DNA of 62,802 nucleotides from an uncultured Verrucomicrobiota bacterium (GCA_902589825.1 CACIUL010000011.1:1-62802), one strand, 5' to 3'. Numbered from the stretch's first letter, positions 45,647 through 54,236 are shown. Made by a program: numbers and translations. Notes: generated from the sequence alone by a model not told the origin.

Positions 45647-47020
45647 TTATGAATTGAGCATCTTGTCGCGCTCGACCTTGAGGCCCATTTTGCGATACAG
45701 CGTGGCGATGCTCACGCCGAGCATGCTCGCAGTCTTCTCGCGCGATCCCTCGTTGAAGCGCAACGTCTCGCGAATGAAGATTTTTTCCTGCTTCTTGATG
45801 TAGTCAGAAAGCGCTGAGCCTATGGGCAGTTGATGCTTAAAGGCCTCGTTTTCATCATCTGTTATTTCAACCTTCTGGGTGATTTTTGGGGGAAGGTCAA
45901 CCGGGCGGATCCGCTGGTCCTTGTCATCAGAGAAGGCACAGGCACGCTCAATGGCGTTTTGAAGCTCGCCGACATTGCCCGGCCACTTGTAATTGTTGAG
46001 CATTTTCAGCGAATACTTGTCTATTTCCTTTTTCTTGGTGCCGGAAAGCCTGGCGTAGTTCTCGAGGAAATGATCGGAGAGAAGCGCGATGTCTTCTTGT
46101 CGCTGGCGCAGCGGCGGGATGGGGATTGGGATGACGGACACCCGGTAATAGAGGTCTTCGCGGAATTTGCCCTCGCTGACCCATTTTTCGAGGGGTTCTG
46201 TTGAAGTGGCGATAAAACGAAAATCAAGGTTTGTCGATAGGTTGCCGGCAAGCCGCTGGTTTCCGATATCCTCAAGCAGGCTGTCGAGCTGGGACTGCAG
46301 GCGCATCGGCAGCATGTTGATTTCCTCAAGCACAACAGTGCCTCCCTGGGCACGGTTAAAGATGGTTTGTCGCCCGTCACCACTGAAAAGCTCCGCCTCA
46401 AGAAGATTCTCAGGAAGTGATGAACAATGAAGGATCTTGAAGGGTTCATTACAACGGCTGCTGCTGTCATGAATGGCCCGGGCGACAATCTGCTTACCTG
46501 AGCCAAACTCACCCTCCAGAAGAACCGGGCTGCTGTTGTCGGCGATTTTCTCAACGACACGCAATATTTCCTGAACGGCCGGGCTTGAGCCTATCAACTG
46601 GCTGCTGGGACGGATTGATTCGGCGGGGGGCTCAGCTTGCTGCTCATTTCCCGGTATACTGAGTTGCTTTAGTGCGCGGTTGACAGTCCGCTGCAGGTCA
46701 TCAAGCTCGAAGGGCTTGGCAAGGTAATCAAAGGCACCCAGGCGCATGGCCTCGACCGCGGTCTCAATACTGCCAAACCCGGTCACCATGATGATCGGCA
46801 TGCCAGGGAATTCATTGGCGCACATTTCAATAATTTCCAGGCCGTTCATGTCGCCGATGCGCAGGTCAACAATCAGCAGGTCAGGCCGCTCCGTCTTGAT
46901 CGCATCCACTCCCTCAGCGCCACTTTGCGTTGCGTGCACCTTATGTCCTAATCCCTCGCAGAGCTGGGTCATAAGCTGAAGAATTGCAGCCTCGTCGTCA
47001 ATGATTACAATTTTTGCCAT
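45647..47020 (-). CDS. NtrC-family response regulator lacking the GAFTGA loop
   Basis: This 457-residue protein has a receiver domain (acidic pair D8-D9, phospho-acceptor D52 in IVDLRIGDMNG, K102 in LAKPFELDD). An AAA+ domain follows with Walker A GEFGSGKQ (170-177), a Walker B variant VVLEEINMLP (229-238) and the Arg-finger segment FREDLYYRVSVIPIPIPPLR. A Fis-type HTH (EKTASMLGVSIATLYRKMGL) ends the protein. The sigma-54-contacting GAFTGA loop expected after ELFG is missing: the sequence goes ELFSGDGRQTIFNRAQGG. It may not activate sigma-54 polymerase. The cognate kinase is not in the window. Confidence 0.93.
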   Translation of the reverse strand: MAKIVIIDDEAAILQLMTQLCEGLGHKVHATQSGAEGVDAIKTERPDLLIVDLRIGDMNGLEIIEMCANEFPGMPIIMVTGFGSIETAVEAMRLGAFDYLAKPFELDDLQRTVNRALKQLSIPGNEQQAEPPAESIRPSSQLIGSSPAVQEILRVVEKIADNSSPVLLEGEFGSGKQIVARAIHDSSSRCNEPFKILHCSSLPENLLEAELFSGDGRQTIFNRAQGGTVVLEEINMLPMRLQSQLDSLLEDIGNQRLAGNLSTNLDFRFIATSTEPLEKWVSEGKFREDLYYRVSVIPIPIPPLRQRQEDIALLSDHFLENYARLSGTKKKEIDKYSLKMLNNYKWPGNVGELQNAIERACAFSDDKDQRIRPVDLPPKITQKVEITDDENEAFKHQLPIGSALSDYIKKQEKIFIRETLRFNEGSREKTASMLGVSIATLYRKMGLKVERDKMLNS

Positions 47021-47331
47021 TGTGGTCGTGTGGTTTGGTATTCGAAATTATTCCCTTGCGGAACTCTCTATTGATAAAGGTCTCTTAAAGAATCGGTATC
47101 ACATCGTAAGACGGAAATTTTTATTCTCAATATTGAAAGTTAATATTTGTTGATTTTTTATAGACGGCTCGCAATCCAAGGTTTTATAAAGGATTTCATC
47201 TTTCAAACACTCATTTCTGAGCCTTTTTTGAGAGATTGGCTGAAAAATTGTTCCCTCAGGGAAGCAGTTATGTGTTCAGCAAAGCCTTAGGATTTGAGAA
47301 TCACATTCGGGTCGTTTACATTTCCGAAGTA
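47021..47331. promoter_or_regulatory. AT-rich divergent control region between the NtrC-like and FKBP genes
   Basis: This 311 bp region is strikingly AT-rich over 47050-47230 compared with both genes. It is the only place from which both divergent transcripts can start. Candidate hexamers such as TTGAAA (47133-47138) and TATAGA (47159-47164) are 20 bp apart, too far for a confident promoter. No gene is visible in it. Confidence 0.4.
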
Positions 47332-47991
47332 ATGTTTGCAACATGGAAAGACGACAGGATCCGCCTGACAGGCACCTGGTTGACCATGTTGCTCATGGCT
47401 TCCTGCGCTACCTTGAAAAGAGAGCAGACAGCTCCTGCTCTTCCGGCAACCCAGACATTCAGGACCAATGGCATGGAGGAGCATCTCTCGAGTGCCCGTG
47501 CCGCAAGCGGGAGGATATTCCTTGCTGAAAACGCGATGAAGCCGGGCGTTGTGGAAAGGCCGAGCGGGTTGCAATTCCGGGTGATCAAGCAGGGAACCGG
47601 CTCCCTGCCAAGGACCGGCGACATCGTGGTTGTCCGCTATAAGCTCTTTAACACGAAAGGCGATTTAATTGATGATTCGCTTGAATCAGGCGGCCCCGTG
47701 CGTCTTGAAGTTGACAAGGTGATTGCCGGGTGGCGTGAAGCACTGCAGGAAATGAGGGTGGGCTCCAGTTGGATGCTTTTCCTGCCGGCAGAACTGGCCT
47801 ACGGGAGAGAGGGGCTGGCCAATATTCCCGGAGGTGAGACACTTGTTTATGAAATTACTCTCCTGGGGATTGATCCCGGACTTCAAGATTCACGGCAGGC
47901 AGGCAGGAGGGCAGCTTTATTGCCCGGGACAAGGGTAAGGGCACCTGCCGCCGGGTCAGCTGTGCGTGATAATCTTGAGCTGATAGACTGA
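47332..47991 (+). CDS. FKBP-type peptidyl-prolyl isomerase, lipoprotein
   Basis: The start is placed at the ATG giving MFATWKDDRIRLTGTWLTMLLMASC; the upstream 32 codons lie in the AT-rich region and look non-coding. This gives 219 residues with a lipobox-like MASC. The FKBP domain is complete: KPGVVERPSGLQFRVIKQGTG, GDIVVVRYKLFN, VIAGWREALQEMRVGSSWMLFLP, LAYGREGLANIPGGETLVYEITL. It should catalyse proline isomerisation of exported proteins in the periplasm. The tail of about 30 residues is Arg/Ala rich. It is divergent from the regulator gene. Confidence 0.85.
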   Translation: MFATWKDDRIRLTGTWLTMLLMASCATLKREQTAPALPATQTFRTNGMEEHLSSARAASGRIFLAENAMKPGVVERPSGLQFRVIKQGTGSLPRTGDIVVVRYKLFNTKGDLIDDSLESGGPVRLEVDKVIAGWREALQEMRVGSSWMLFLPAELAYGREGLANIPGGETLVYEITLLGIDPGLQDSRQAGRRAALLPGTRVRAPAAGSAVRDNLELID

Positions 47992-48042
47992 AAGGCTTGC
48001 ACCTGGGTGTGAGAATGAATCAGGTGGGGGAGTGAATCCGCT

Positions 48043-48660
48043 TCAGAGGATCACTGTAATTGCTGCTGCTATCAGCAGGAGGGCAAATCCGATATTAAAT
48101 GAGTCTTGATGGCGCAGGAACCCGTTCCTTATGGGGGCGGCCTGCAGAAGGTGGGCAAATAATGCCCAGAAGACGGCTCCCTGCAGGACAATGATTGCTC
48201 CGTAAACGCTTTTCTCAAGCAGCGTCGAATCCGGTTGGAGGAACCTGGCAAGCATGGCTGAGATGAAAATGGCCACCTTGGGATTGAGCAGGTTGGTCAA
48301 AAATCCCTGCCTGAATGCCACCGGCCATGGCAGGGGGTGCCGAGCTTGTGCCGGTCCGGTTCGGGTTGGTGCCTGCATTGACCTTGTTGAGAGGAACAGG
48401 CGGAGAGCAAGATAAATCAGGTAAGCGGCACCGGCATAGCGCATCACTTGGCCAAGTGCCTCCGAACTGTGAAACAGGAAGCCAAGGCCGGCGATGGCCA
48501 GCGCTGTATGAATCATTAATCCCAGGGAAATGCCTGCTGCAGAGAAAAACGCGGCCCTGCGGCCGTGGTTGAGGGCATTCTTGAGTATCAACAGGAAGTC
48601 AGGCCCTGGAGAGAACTGTCCCAGCAACATGACCAGACTGAAAAGGAGCAGGGAATTCAG
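48043..48660 (-). CDS. LysE/RhtB-family amino-acid exporter
   Basis: This protein has about six transmembrane helices. It contains the family motif SPGPDFLLILKNALNHGRRAA, then YLIYLALRLFLS and GFLTNLLNPKVAIFISAML. An ATG lies at 48630, but a start there leaves only six residues before SPGPD and cuts the first helix. A CTG at 48660 gives the missing LNSLLLFSLV segment and overlaps the upstream ROK stop as CTGA, so I use it (205 residues). It probably exports amino acids or related small metabolites; the substrate is not clear. Confidence 0.78.
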   Translation of the reverse strand: MNSLLLFSLVMLLGQFSPGPDFLLILKNALNHGRRAAFFSAAGISLGLMIHTALAIAGLGFLFHSSEALGQVMRYAGAAYLIYLALRLFLSTRSMQAPTRTGPAQARHPLPWPVAFRQGFLTNLLNPKVAIFISAMLARFLQPDSTLLEKSVYGAIIVLQGAVFWALFAHLLQAAPIRNGFLRHQDSFNIGFALLLIAAAITVIL

Positions 48661-49574
48661 GGCCGGGGGGGGATTGTTAAGATGAGATCCTGGGCGAGGG
48701 CCATTGCCCCGAGGATTCCTGCCTGTGCTCCCAGTCCGGGAGGGACAATGAACTTCTCCAGTTCCGGCAGGCTCACGTAACCGGCCAGACGCCGGGCTAG
48801 CCTGTTGCGGACCTTGTCGAAAAGATGGGCTTGCTCCATGACGCCGCCGCCCAGTATGAAACGCGCAGGGCAGAGTGTCAGGGTGAGGTTGGCCAGTGCA
48901 TCGGCCAGATAGTGTGCCTCAAGGTCCCAGCCCTGGTGTGTTTCCTCCAGCTCTTCGGGGTTGCAGTTCCATCGTTTGGCCAGGGCTGATCCGCTGGCAA
49001 GCCCCTCCAGGCAATCGCCGTGGAAGGGGCATGAGCCGGGGAAAGGATCCATTTGTGTGTCATGCGGGATCCTGAGATGCCCCATTTCCGGATGACCCTC
49101 TCCATGCAGGATTTTTCCTCCTGAAACAGCTCCTCCACCGATGCCGGTGCCCACCGTGATATAGATAAAATCATCAAGGCCGCGGGCTGCTCCCCATTTT
49201 CTCTCACCCCACGCCGCGGCATTCACATCGGTCTCAAATGCAAGGGGAATGTCCCCAAGCGCTGAGCGCAAAGGGGAAACGATGTCAGTATTGCTCCAGT
49301 GCTCTTTCGGGGTATTCGTGATGAAACCAAACGTGCTGGACTGCACATTGATATCGGCCGGCCCAAAGGTGCCGATTCCCAATGCCTGAATTTGTCCACG
49401 GCTTTTCTGTGCCGACTTGAAGAAGCTGATGGCTTCACCCAAGGTTTGACTTGGTGTCGTGGTTGCAAAGCGTGTTTCTTCAAGGTCATCCGGGTTGCTG
49501 CCAACGGCGCAAACCATTTTTGTGCCGCCAGCCTCTACCGCTGCAATGAGTGGCGAATGTTCCTGACTGTTCAA
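48657..49574 (-). CDS. ROK-family sugar kinase (fructokinase-like)
   Basis: This 305-residue protein probably starts with TTG, giving a 4-base TTGA overlap with the metF stop. ROK motifs: AAVEAGGTKMVCAVG (ATP/phosphate 1), FETDVNAAAWGE, TVGTGIGGGAVSGGK (phosphate 2), HPEMGHLRI and a zinc motif (CPFHGDCLEGLASG). The pattern HPEMGH with CxxHxxCxEG is typical for bacterial fructokinases such as ScrK/GmuE. It phosphorylates a hexose with ATP in the cytoplasm. It is sandwiched between metF and a LysE exporter, an odd combination. Confidence 0.88.
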   Translation of the reverse strand: MNSQEHSPLIAAVEAGGTKMVCAVGSNPDDLEETRFATTTPSQTLGEAISFFKSAQKSRGQIQALGIGTFGPADINVQSSTFGFITNTPKEHWSNTDIVSPLRSALGDIPLAFETDVNAAAWGERKWGAARGLDDFIYITVGTGIGGGAVSGGKILHGEGHPEMGHLRIPHDTQMDPFPGSCPFHGDCLEGLASGSALAKRWNCNPEELEETHQGWDLEAHYLADALANLTLTLCPARFILGGGVMEQAHLFDKVRNRLARRLAGYVSLPELEKFIVPPGLGAQAGILGAMALAQDLILTIPPRP

Positions 49575-50479
49575 CTCGTTGAAAGGCGGGGTTCAAGGTT
49601 GTTAAGGATTCGCCTGGTGGCATCACTTTTGTTGAGGGTATAAAAGTGAATGCCGTCGACATCATTATCCAGCAGCTTGGCGCATTGCTCGGTTGCGTAA
49701 TTGATGCCGATTTCCCTCACAGTTTCATGTTTGTCCGTGGCTTTTTCAAGCGCGGCGATGAGCGGGGCGGGGAAGCGGGCTCCCGCGGCCAACTCGGCCA
49801 TTCTTTTCATGCCTTCCAGTGAATGAATGGGCATGATCCCGGCAATGATGGGGATGGTAATCCCAGCCAACCGGCAGCGATCCCGGAAATCAAGGAAGTC
49901 ATGGTTGTCAAAAAACATCTGCGTGCAGATATAGTCGGCTCCCTGGTCTACCTTCCACTTGAGGTAATCAAGTTCCTGGATCCGGTTTGGCGTGGCGGGG
50001 TGACCTTCTGGGAAGCCGGCAACACCGATGCCGAAGCCTCTCTGGTCAGGGTGGGTTCCCGAGTTGTTGAATTGCTTGATGGCGTTGACCAGTTGCCCGG
50101 CATACTGGAATGGGGCTCCGGAGTGATCATGGCCCGGTTGATCTCGGGGTGGATCACCCCGCAGGGCAAGGATATTGGCAACACCTTCACCGGCATAGCG
50201 GGTGAGAATCTCGGCAATGTCCTCTTCGCTGTGGCAGACGCAGGTCAGGTGGGGGATGGGGTTGAGTGACGTTGTGTTTTTGATTCGCAGAACCAGGTCA
50301 TGAGTCAATTCTCGGGTTGATCCGCCAGCTCCATAGGTAATGCTGACAAAGGAGGGGCGGTGCGCCTCGAGTTCCTTGATCGTATCAAATAGCTTTTCCG
50401 AGGCCTGCTCTGTCTTTGGTGGAAAGAACTCAAAGGAGAAGCTGGTGCCTTTGCCGTTCAGGATGTCGTTGATGTGCAC
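49571..50479 (-). CDS. metF: 5,10-methylenetetrahydrofolate reductase
   Basis: This 302-residue protein starts with GTG. The family motifs are present: SFEFFPPKTEQASEKLFDTI (FAD region), SITYGAGGSTREL, PHLTCVCHSEEDI, ILALRGDPPRDQPGHD, IGVAGFPEGHPATPN and DYICTQMFFDNHDFLDF. It reduces methylene-tetrahydrofolate to the methyl form used for methionine synthesis. The length is normal. The upstream 130 bp to the HtrA-like gene shows no recognisable SAM, SAH or B12 riboswitch. Confidence 0.96.
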   Translation of the reverse strand: MHINDILNGKGTSFSFEFFPPKTEQASEKLFDTIKELEAHRPSFVSITYGAGGSTRELTHDLVLRIKNTTSLNPIPHLTCVCHSEEDIAEILTRYAGEGVANILALRGDPPRDQPGHDHSGAPFQYAGQLVNAIKQFNNSGTHPDQRGFGIGVAGFPEGHPATPNRIQELDYLKWKVDQGADYICTQMFFDNHDFLDFRDRCRLAGITIPIIAGIMPIHSLEGMKRMAELAAGARFPAPLIAALEKATDKHETVREIGINYATEQCAKLLDNDVDGIHFYTLNKSDATRRILNNLEPRLSTS

Positions 50480-50609
50480 GGGACTAATGGAGTGAGGGAA
50501 CCGGAAGGGGATGCCTTGCGCGCGGGATGGAAATATTTATAAGATATAAACGAAACGCCGTGTGGCAAATTCTAGATACTGGGCCGGCTTCCGGTTGTCC
50601 CGGGGGTGA

Positions 50610-51647
50610 CTATTGAGAGGCCTTGTCGGCTGCCGATTTGAGTTGCCCGGCAACCCTGTTCGCCAGTGTGGCCGGCAGGGCAAAGGTGGTAACCCGGTCA
50701 GCCCGGGCAATGTTGATTCCAATTGTCTGTCCCTGAAGATTGACCAAGGGACCGCCCATTGCCTGCGGAGTCAGTGGCAGTTCATGTTGCAGCACGTCGC
50801 TAAAGCCGGCTTTCCGCCTTGATGTCTTGCCGCTCATTCGCTGATTGCGGTCAAGCATGTCGAACACATTGGATTTATAATTGAGGGTGACGGTGAACGG
50901 GATTCCTTCCTCACCACGGAGTATCTTGATGTCCACGTCGTCCATTGGGTCAAATTGGCTGATTGCATCCGCGAGTTCCCTGCGACTCTTGATGTCCTTG
51001 TCCTGTACGCGAATGATGAGGTCCCCGGATTGCATTCCTTTTTTCTGGGCAGGGCTGTTCGGACCGAAGCCGTCAATGGCAACACCGAGTTCATCCGGGT
51101 CATCATTGGGATCAAGGGTGACTCCAAGCACTCCCGGGCGGCGCTTTATTTCCCTTCTGGTGGCAGAAATCACCCCAATCATCAATGAGTCGGCAGTATA
51201 GGTCATCGCAGCGACCCAGTTGCCCTGTATGAGAAGGTCAGGGTTGCCCCAATCTACCGGGACCGCCTTGCCGGGAGGGATTTTCAGCAGTGCGAGGTCA
51301 TTGGCAGGATCTCGCCCCAGGATGATGGGTTGTAGTTTCTCACCCGATGGGGAAACGGCAGAGAGCGGTGCATCAGGTTCCAGCTCGCTGGACTTTGTCA
51401 GTAGGTGTCCTTCCGGATCAATGGCAGTTGCCAGTGCGACATTTTTTCCATCCTGTAATATGGTCAGTGTCGAGAGCCTTGCAGCCTCTCCGCCCGCCCC
51501 GAAGGCGCGTACGGTTTCTGCGCCATTGAGCCGGAGATTGGAAGGCAGTTCGTCCGGCGAGTTCTGGGCAGGGGAAGAATGCACGACACAAATGCCGATG
51601 ACCCCTGCCAGTATCAATGGTTTGAGGGTGCCTCCTTTGGTGATCAT
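50610..51647 (-). CDS. Catalytically dead HtrA-like protein with PDZ inserted in the protease fold
   Basis: This 345-residue protein has a signal peptide (LKPLILAGVIGICVVHSSPA). The first half of a trypsin-like HtrA domain is present, but the catalytic His position reads LTKSSELE (Ser, about 86); the Asp is kept (NDLALLKI, D117). A PDZ domain follows (GVLGVTLDP to PFTVTL, about 172-256). The end of the protease fold then resumes (PLTPQAMGGPLVNLQGQTIGINIA), with Met at 297 where GNSGGPL would have the catalytic Ser. Two of three catalytic residues are lost and PDZ interrupts the domain. The start overlaps the stop of the active homologue by 4 bp (ATGA), so they are probably coupled. Confidence 0.82.
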   Translation of the reverse strand: MITKGGTLKPLILAGVIGICVVHSSPAQNSPDELPSNLRLNGAETVRAFGAGGEAARLSTLTILQDGKNVALATAIDPEGHLLTKSSELEPDAPLSAVSPSGEKLQPIILGRDPANDLALLKIPPGKAVPVDWGNPDLLIQGNWVAAMTYTADSLMIGVISATRREIKRRPGVLGVTLDPNDDPDELGVAIDGFGPNSPAQKKGMQSGDLIIRVQDKDIKSRRELADAISQFDPMDDVDIKILRGEEGIPFTVTLNYKSNVFDMLDRNQRMSGKTSRRKAGFSDVLQHELPLTPQAMGGPLVNLQGQTIGINIARADRVTTFALPATLANRVAGQLKSAADKASQ

Positions 51648-52687
51648 TTGCCGAAGTTTGCGGGTTTTCTGGCGGGAAGGAAATCATTCCTGTTACCAAG
51701 GGTAACCTCCACTTTTTTTGTGCCTCCCTCCCAGCGTTTAATAATGTCGAGCAGCACCTTATCACCAGGTCCATGTTCATTGATGAGCGTCCTGAAGGAG
51801 TTCAGGCTTTCAATCTTCTTGCCGTTGATGTGGCTGATGACATCTCCAGCCCGGATCTTGCTGTGGGCCGCCGGTGAATTCTGGACGACGCCGGTGACCT
51901 GGACTCCTCTGGAATGAGAGATGCGTTTTACACCCAGAAATCCACCCTTGCGCTGAACCTTGGCATATGAGTCGTCGATAGTGACGACCTGACCGGCCAG
52001 CATACGGTACCAGTCGCGCTTGAAGGCCCTGACGGTCACGTGATAATTCTGCTCATTCTTCTTTGAGACACGACTGTGGATGCCGACGATTCTTCCCTGC
52101 ATGTCAAAGAGGGGGCCGCCAGAGTCACCACCAATCAGCTTGCAGTCGGTCTGGATGGTGTCGGTACTGCGGTGGATGACACGGCCGACACGCAGGACAA
52201 TGCCCCGCTCCTTGTCAAATCCCCCGGGATGACCAATAGCGAATATCCAGTCTCCCCGGAACACCGTTGCAGGGGGGGCAATATCAACAAATGGGTGCTT
52301 TTTCTTTTCGGTAATACGCACGAGTCCTGAGTCCGCGGCAGCTGACCTGCCCAGAGATTCTGCTTCAAGTTTTGTGCCGTCAGGCATGACCACGTGCACC
52401 TTTGTGCCGGGATCACCGCTGACGTGGCCTGCGGTAAGGACCAGCCCATCCTCGGAGACGATCACTCCGCTGCCTGAGCCGTTGCCTACAATGCAGACCG
52501 TTGCCTGCTTGGCCTTATCGAGCACGGAACTGACCTGTTTTTGGATTTCCAGAAGGTCTGCAGGGGATTGTGGTGCGTCTTTTTCAAAGACTGCGTGTAA
52601 AGGTTGACCGTTGGCAGCAAGGTTTGTGCAGCAGAGAGTGGTCAACAGGAGGCAGGCGGTTAACGGGATGCGTTGCAGGGACTGCAT
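51644..52687 (-). CDS. HtrA/DegP-like serine protease with C-terminal PDZ
   Basis: The start is set at the ATG that gives MQSLQRIPLTACLLLTTLCC, a signal peptide; upstream codons are not typical. It has 347 residues. The full triad is present: His in VLTAGHVSGD (H88), Asp in AADSGLVRI (D119) and Ser in GGDSGGPLFD (S189). A PDZ domain ends the protein (about 255-335, FLGVKRISHSRGVQVTGV, KIRAGDVISHINGKKI). It should act as a periplasmic quality-control protease/chaperone. Its stop overlaps the start of an inactive homologue. Confidence 0.88.
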   Translation of the reverse strand: MQSLQRIPLTACLLLTTLCCTNLAANGQPLHAVFEKDAPQSPADLLEIQKQVSSVLDKAKQATVCIVGNGSGSGVIVSEDGLVLTAGHVSGDPGTKVHVVMPDGTKLEAESLGRSAAADSGLVRITEKKKHPFVDIAPPATVFRGDWIFAIGHPGGFDKERGIVLRVGRVIHRSTDTIQTDCKLIGGDSGGPLFDMQGRIVGIHSRVSKKNEQNYHVTVRAFKRDWYRMLAGQVVTIDDSYAKVQRKGGFLGVKRISHSRGVQVTGVVQNSPAAHSKIRAGDVISHINGKKIESLNSFRTLINEHGPGDKVLLDIIKRWEGGTKKVEVTLGNRNDFLPARKPANFGK

Positions 52688-52788
52688 GCCTAAAGATGAT
52701 GCGGAAAAAATGAAAGCCAGCAAGCTGAAAGAATGGAAGTCGCGATCTTTTGGGGCATGATTTACCCGCAGGGTTGCCTTGCCTTTGC

Positions 52789-53241
52789 TCATTGTTCTTG
52801 AGTTTTCACCTCGACTTCCTCATCATTTCTGTAGAGGACTTGCTTGGTTGGCCGGCCGCCTTCATCCCAGTATTTGGTGATACCCTCGCGCAATCCATTC
52901 TTGTAGAGCTTATAGGTGCTCCTCTTGCCGTTTTCGTACCATTCCTCAACAACACCATCCAGTTTGCCGTCGACGAAGTTGTAGCGGCTCTTTATCGTCC
53001 CGTCGGCGTGATGTTGCACGGCACGTCCGGTGAAGGGAAGGTCATCCTTGGTAATCAGTCCTTTCTTGTAGCCAAGGTCCTTATACAGGAGATCAGGAAT
53101 AACAGGGCCCTTGTTTTCTGCTCCGGGGGGATGGGGCTCATCCACGCTTTTTTCAGTGCCAACCTTGTTCTTGCATGAGGTTACGGCCATTTGCAGGACG
53201 ACGGTGAGATAGGCGAGTATTTTAACTGGCTTTGTGCACAT
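52789..53241 (-). CDS. MORN/YwqK-type repeat lipoprotein
   Basis: The start is set at the ATG giving MCTKPVKILAYLTVVLQMAVTSC, a lipoprotein signal with lipobox VTSC; 150 residues. The C-terminal part has MORN-like (YwqK-type) repeats: GKLDGVVEEWYENGKRS, YKNGLREGITKYWDEGGRP, TKQVLYRND. Such repeats form flat beta layers and often mediate protein or lipid contact. Function is unknown. It lies just upstream of the active HtrA-like gene on the same strand (about 100 bp), so a folding or assembly role is possible, but that is inference. Confidence 0.75.
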   Translation of the reverse strand: MCTKPVKILAYLTVVLQMAVTSCKNKVGTEKSVDEPHPPGAENKGPVIPDLLYKDLGYKKGLITKDDLPFTGRAVQHHADGTIKSRYNFVDGKLDGVVEEWYENGKRSTYKLYKNGLREGITKYWDEGGRPTKQVLYRNDEEVEVKTQEQ

Positions 53242-53365
53242 GGTTATAAAGATAGGGTTAAATTGAGAGCTGTGCCAGTCCGCACCTTGGAAATTACCCT
53301 GTGGATTTAGCGGCAATCCAGTGGGCTGCGCATTGAGCGCACTGGTGCACGGACTGCTCCTGGAC

Positions 53366-53800
53366 TTACAACCAGCAGGAGAGGGCAATGACATACAGAA
53401 TTTTACAACTTACGTGAAGCAACTGGTCGACGTGAAGGTTGATAATCCTTTCCTCTTTCAGGAAATCGATGAGCCAGTGCAGTATCAGCTCAACGACTGC
53501 CAGCAGGCAGCTGCCGGTTACCAGCCAGACCCCGCCAGCGTGGATCAGGGAGTGGGCGGTGAGGCAATAAGCCCAGAGGCTTCGGGAGGGCAGGTTTTTG
53601 TCCTGAGGGATGTAGTGTCTATTTTTATGGAGTGCGAGGAATTGACCCTGAAGTGGGTGATCGCACAATGCATGGGCAATGAGCAGTGCCAGGAAAACGG
53701 GCAGTGTTGCTGCTATACCGCCCCCGGAGAGGGCATCAATGTGATTTGAGAATGGCACTGGTGCCCGGTGAAATGAATTAGAGCACCTTTTCGTTGGCAA
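53366..53800 (-). CDS. DUF3307-family membrane protein
   Basis: This 144-residue protein starts at an ATG that overlaps the preceding gene by 23 bp; a GTG at 53758 would avoid this and give 130 residues. Four hydrophobic segments are visible. The DUF3307 pattern is present: LLIAHALCDHPLQGQFLALHKN, SLWAYCLTAHSLIHAGGVWL, ELILHWLIDFLKEE and HVDQLLHV. The function of the family is unknown; conserved His and Asp residues suggest metal or catalytic chemistry in the membrane. It sits behind a cyclic-nucleotide-binding protein. Confidence 0.75.
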   Translation of the reverse strand: MPTKRCSNSFHRAPVPFSNHIDALSGGGIAATLPVFLALLIAHALCDHPLQGQFLALHKNRHYIPQDKNLPSRSLWAYCLTAHSLIHAGGVWLVTGSCLLAVVELILHWLIDFLKEERIINLHVDQLLHVSCKILYVIALSCWL

Positions 53801-54236
53801 TCCTGAGCCGACGGGCCATGCCGGTCGCCAGGGCGCGGGTTAATTCAAGTGCCTGGGCAGGATGCGCCTGGCACATCGCATTGAAATTCTCCCTGCTGAC
53901 CTTGAGCAGGATCGCGTTTTTCATTGCCTTGACCGAGGCGCTTGCCGGGGCAGTGGTATCAAAAAAGGAAATCTCGGCAATGAACTCACCAGCCTCAATA
54001 CGGCCCAGCAGTCGCTGTGGGGTTTGTTCATTGGCGTGACTGACGGCATGGAATAATCCTGAAATCGTGAAGTATATCGAGTCAGATCCCTGTCCCTGCT
54101 GCAGGATTATCGTGTCTTCGCCATACTTGATAATCTCTGAAAAACTCTCGCTTGCGAGGAGGGCCCTGGTTTCCCTGTTAATACCCGCTGATTCGGAGAG
54201 CAGGCCGCAGTTAAGCAGTTCGGTGGTTTCTGACAT
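53778..54236 (-). CDS. Cyclic nucleotide-binding domain protein (no DNA-binding domain)
   Basis: This 152-residue protein is a single cNMP-binding beta-barrel: EDTIILQQGQGSDSIYFTISG, a RIEAGEFIAEISFFDTTAPASASVKA phosphate-binding cassette, then VSRENFNAM. The usual HTH of CRP-type regulators is absent; the chain ends in a short basic helix (ATGMARRLRIANEKVL). The PBC arginine expected after SFFD...P is not clear (ASASVKA), so binding may be to a different ligand or lost. It probably works as a sensor subunit for a partner, possibly the adjacent DUF3307 protein. Confidence 0.85.
   Translation of the reverse strand: MSETTELLNCGLLSESAGINRETRALLASESFSEIIKYGEDTIILQQGQGSDSIYFTISGLFHAVSHANEQTPQRLLGRIEAGEFIAEISFFDTTAPASASVKAMKNAILLKVSRENFNAMCQAHPAQALELTRALATGMARRLRIANEKVL

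Noticed and set aside
47133-47164. Sigma-70 promoter TTGAAA/TATAGA before the FKBP gene
   Set aside because: A 20 bp spacer is outside the normal range; kept only as a remark on the AT-rich region.
50480-50609. SAM or SAH riboswitch upstream of metF
   Set aside because: No recognisable conserved helices or core motifs of these riboswitch classes in the 130 bp.
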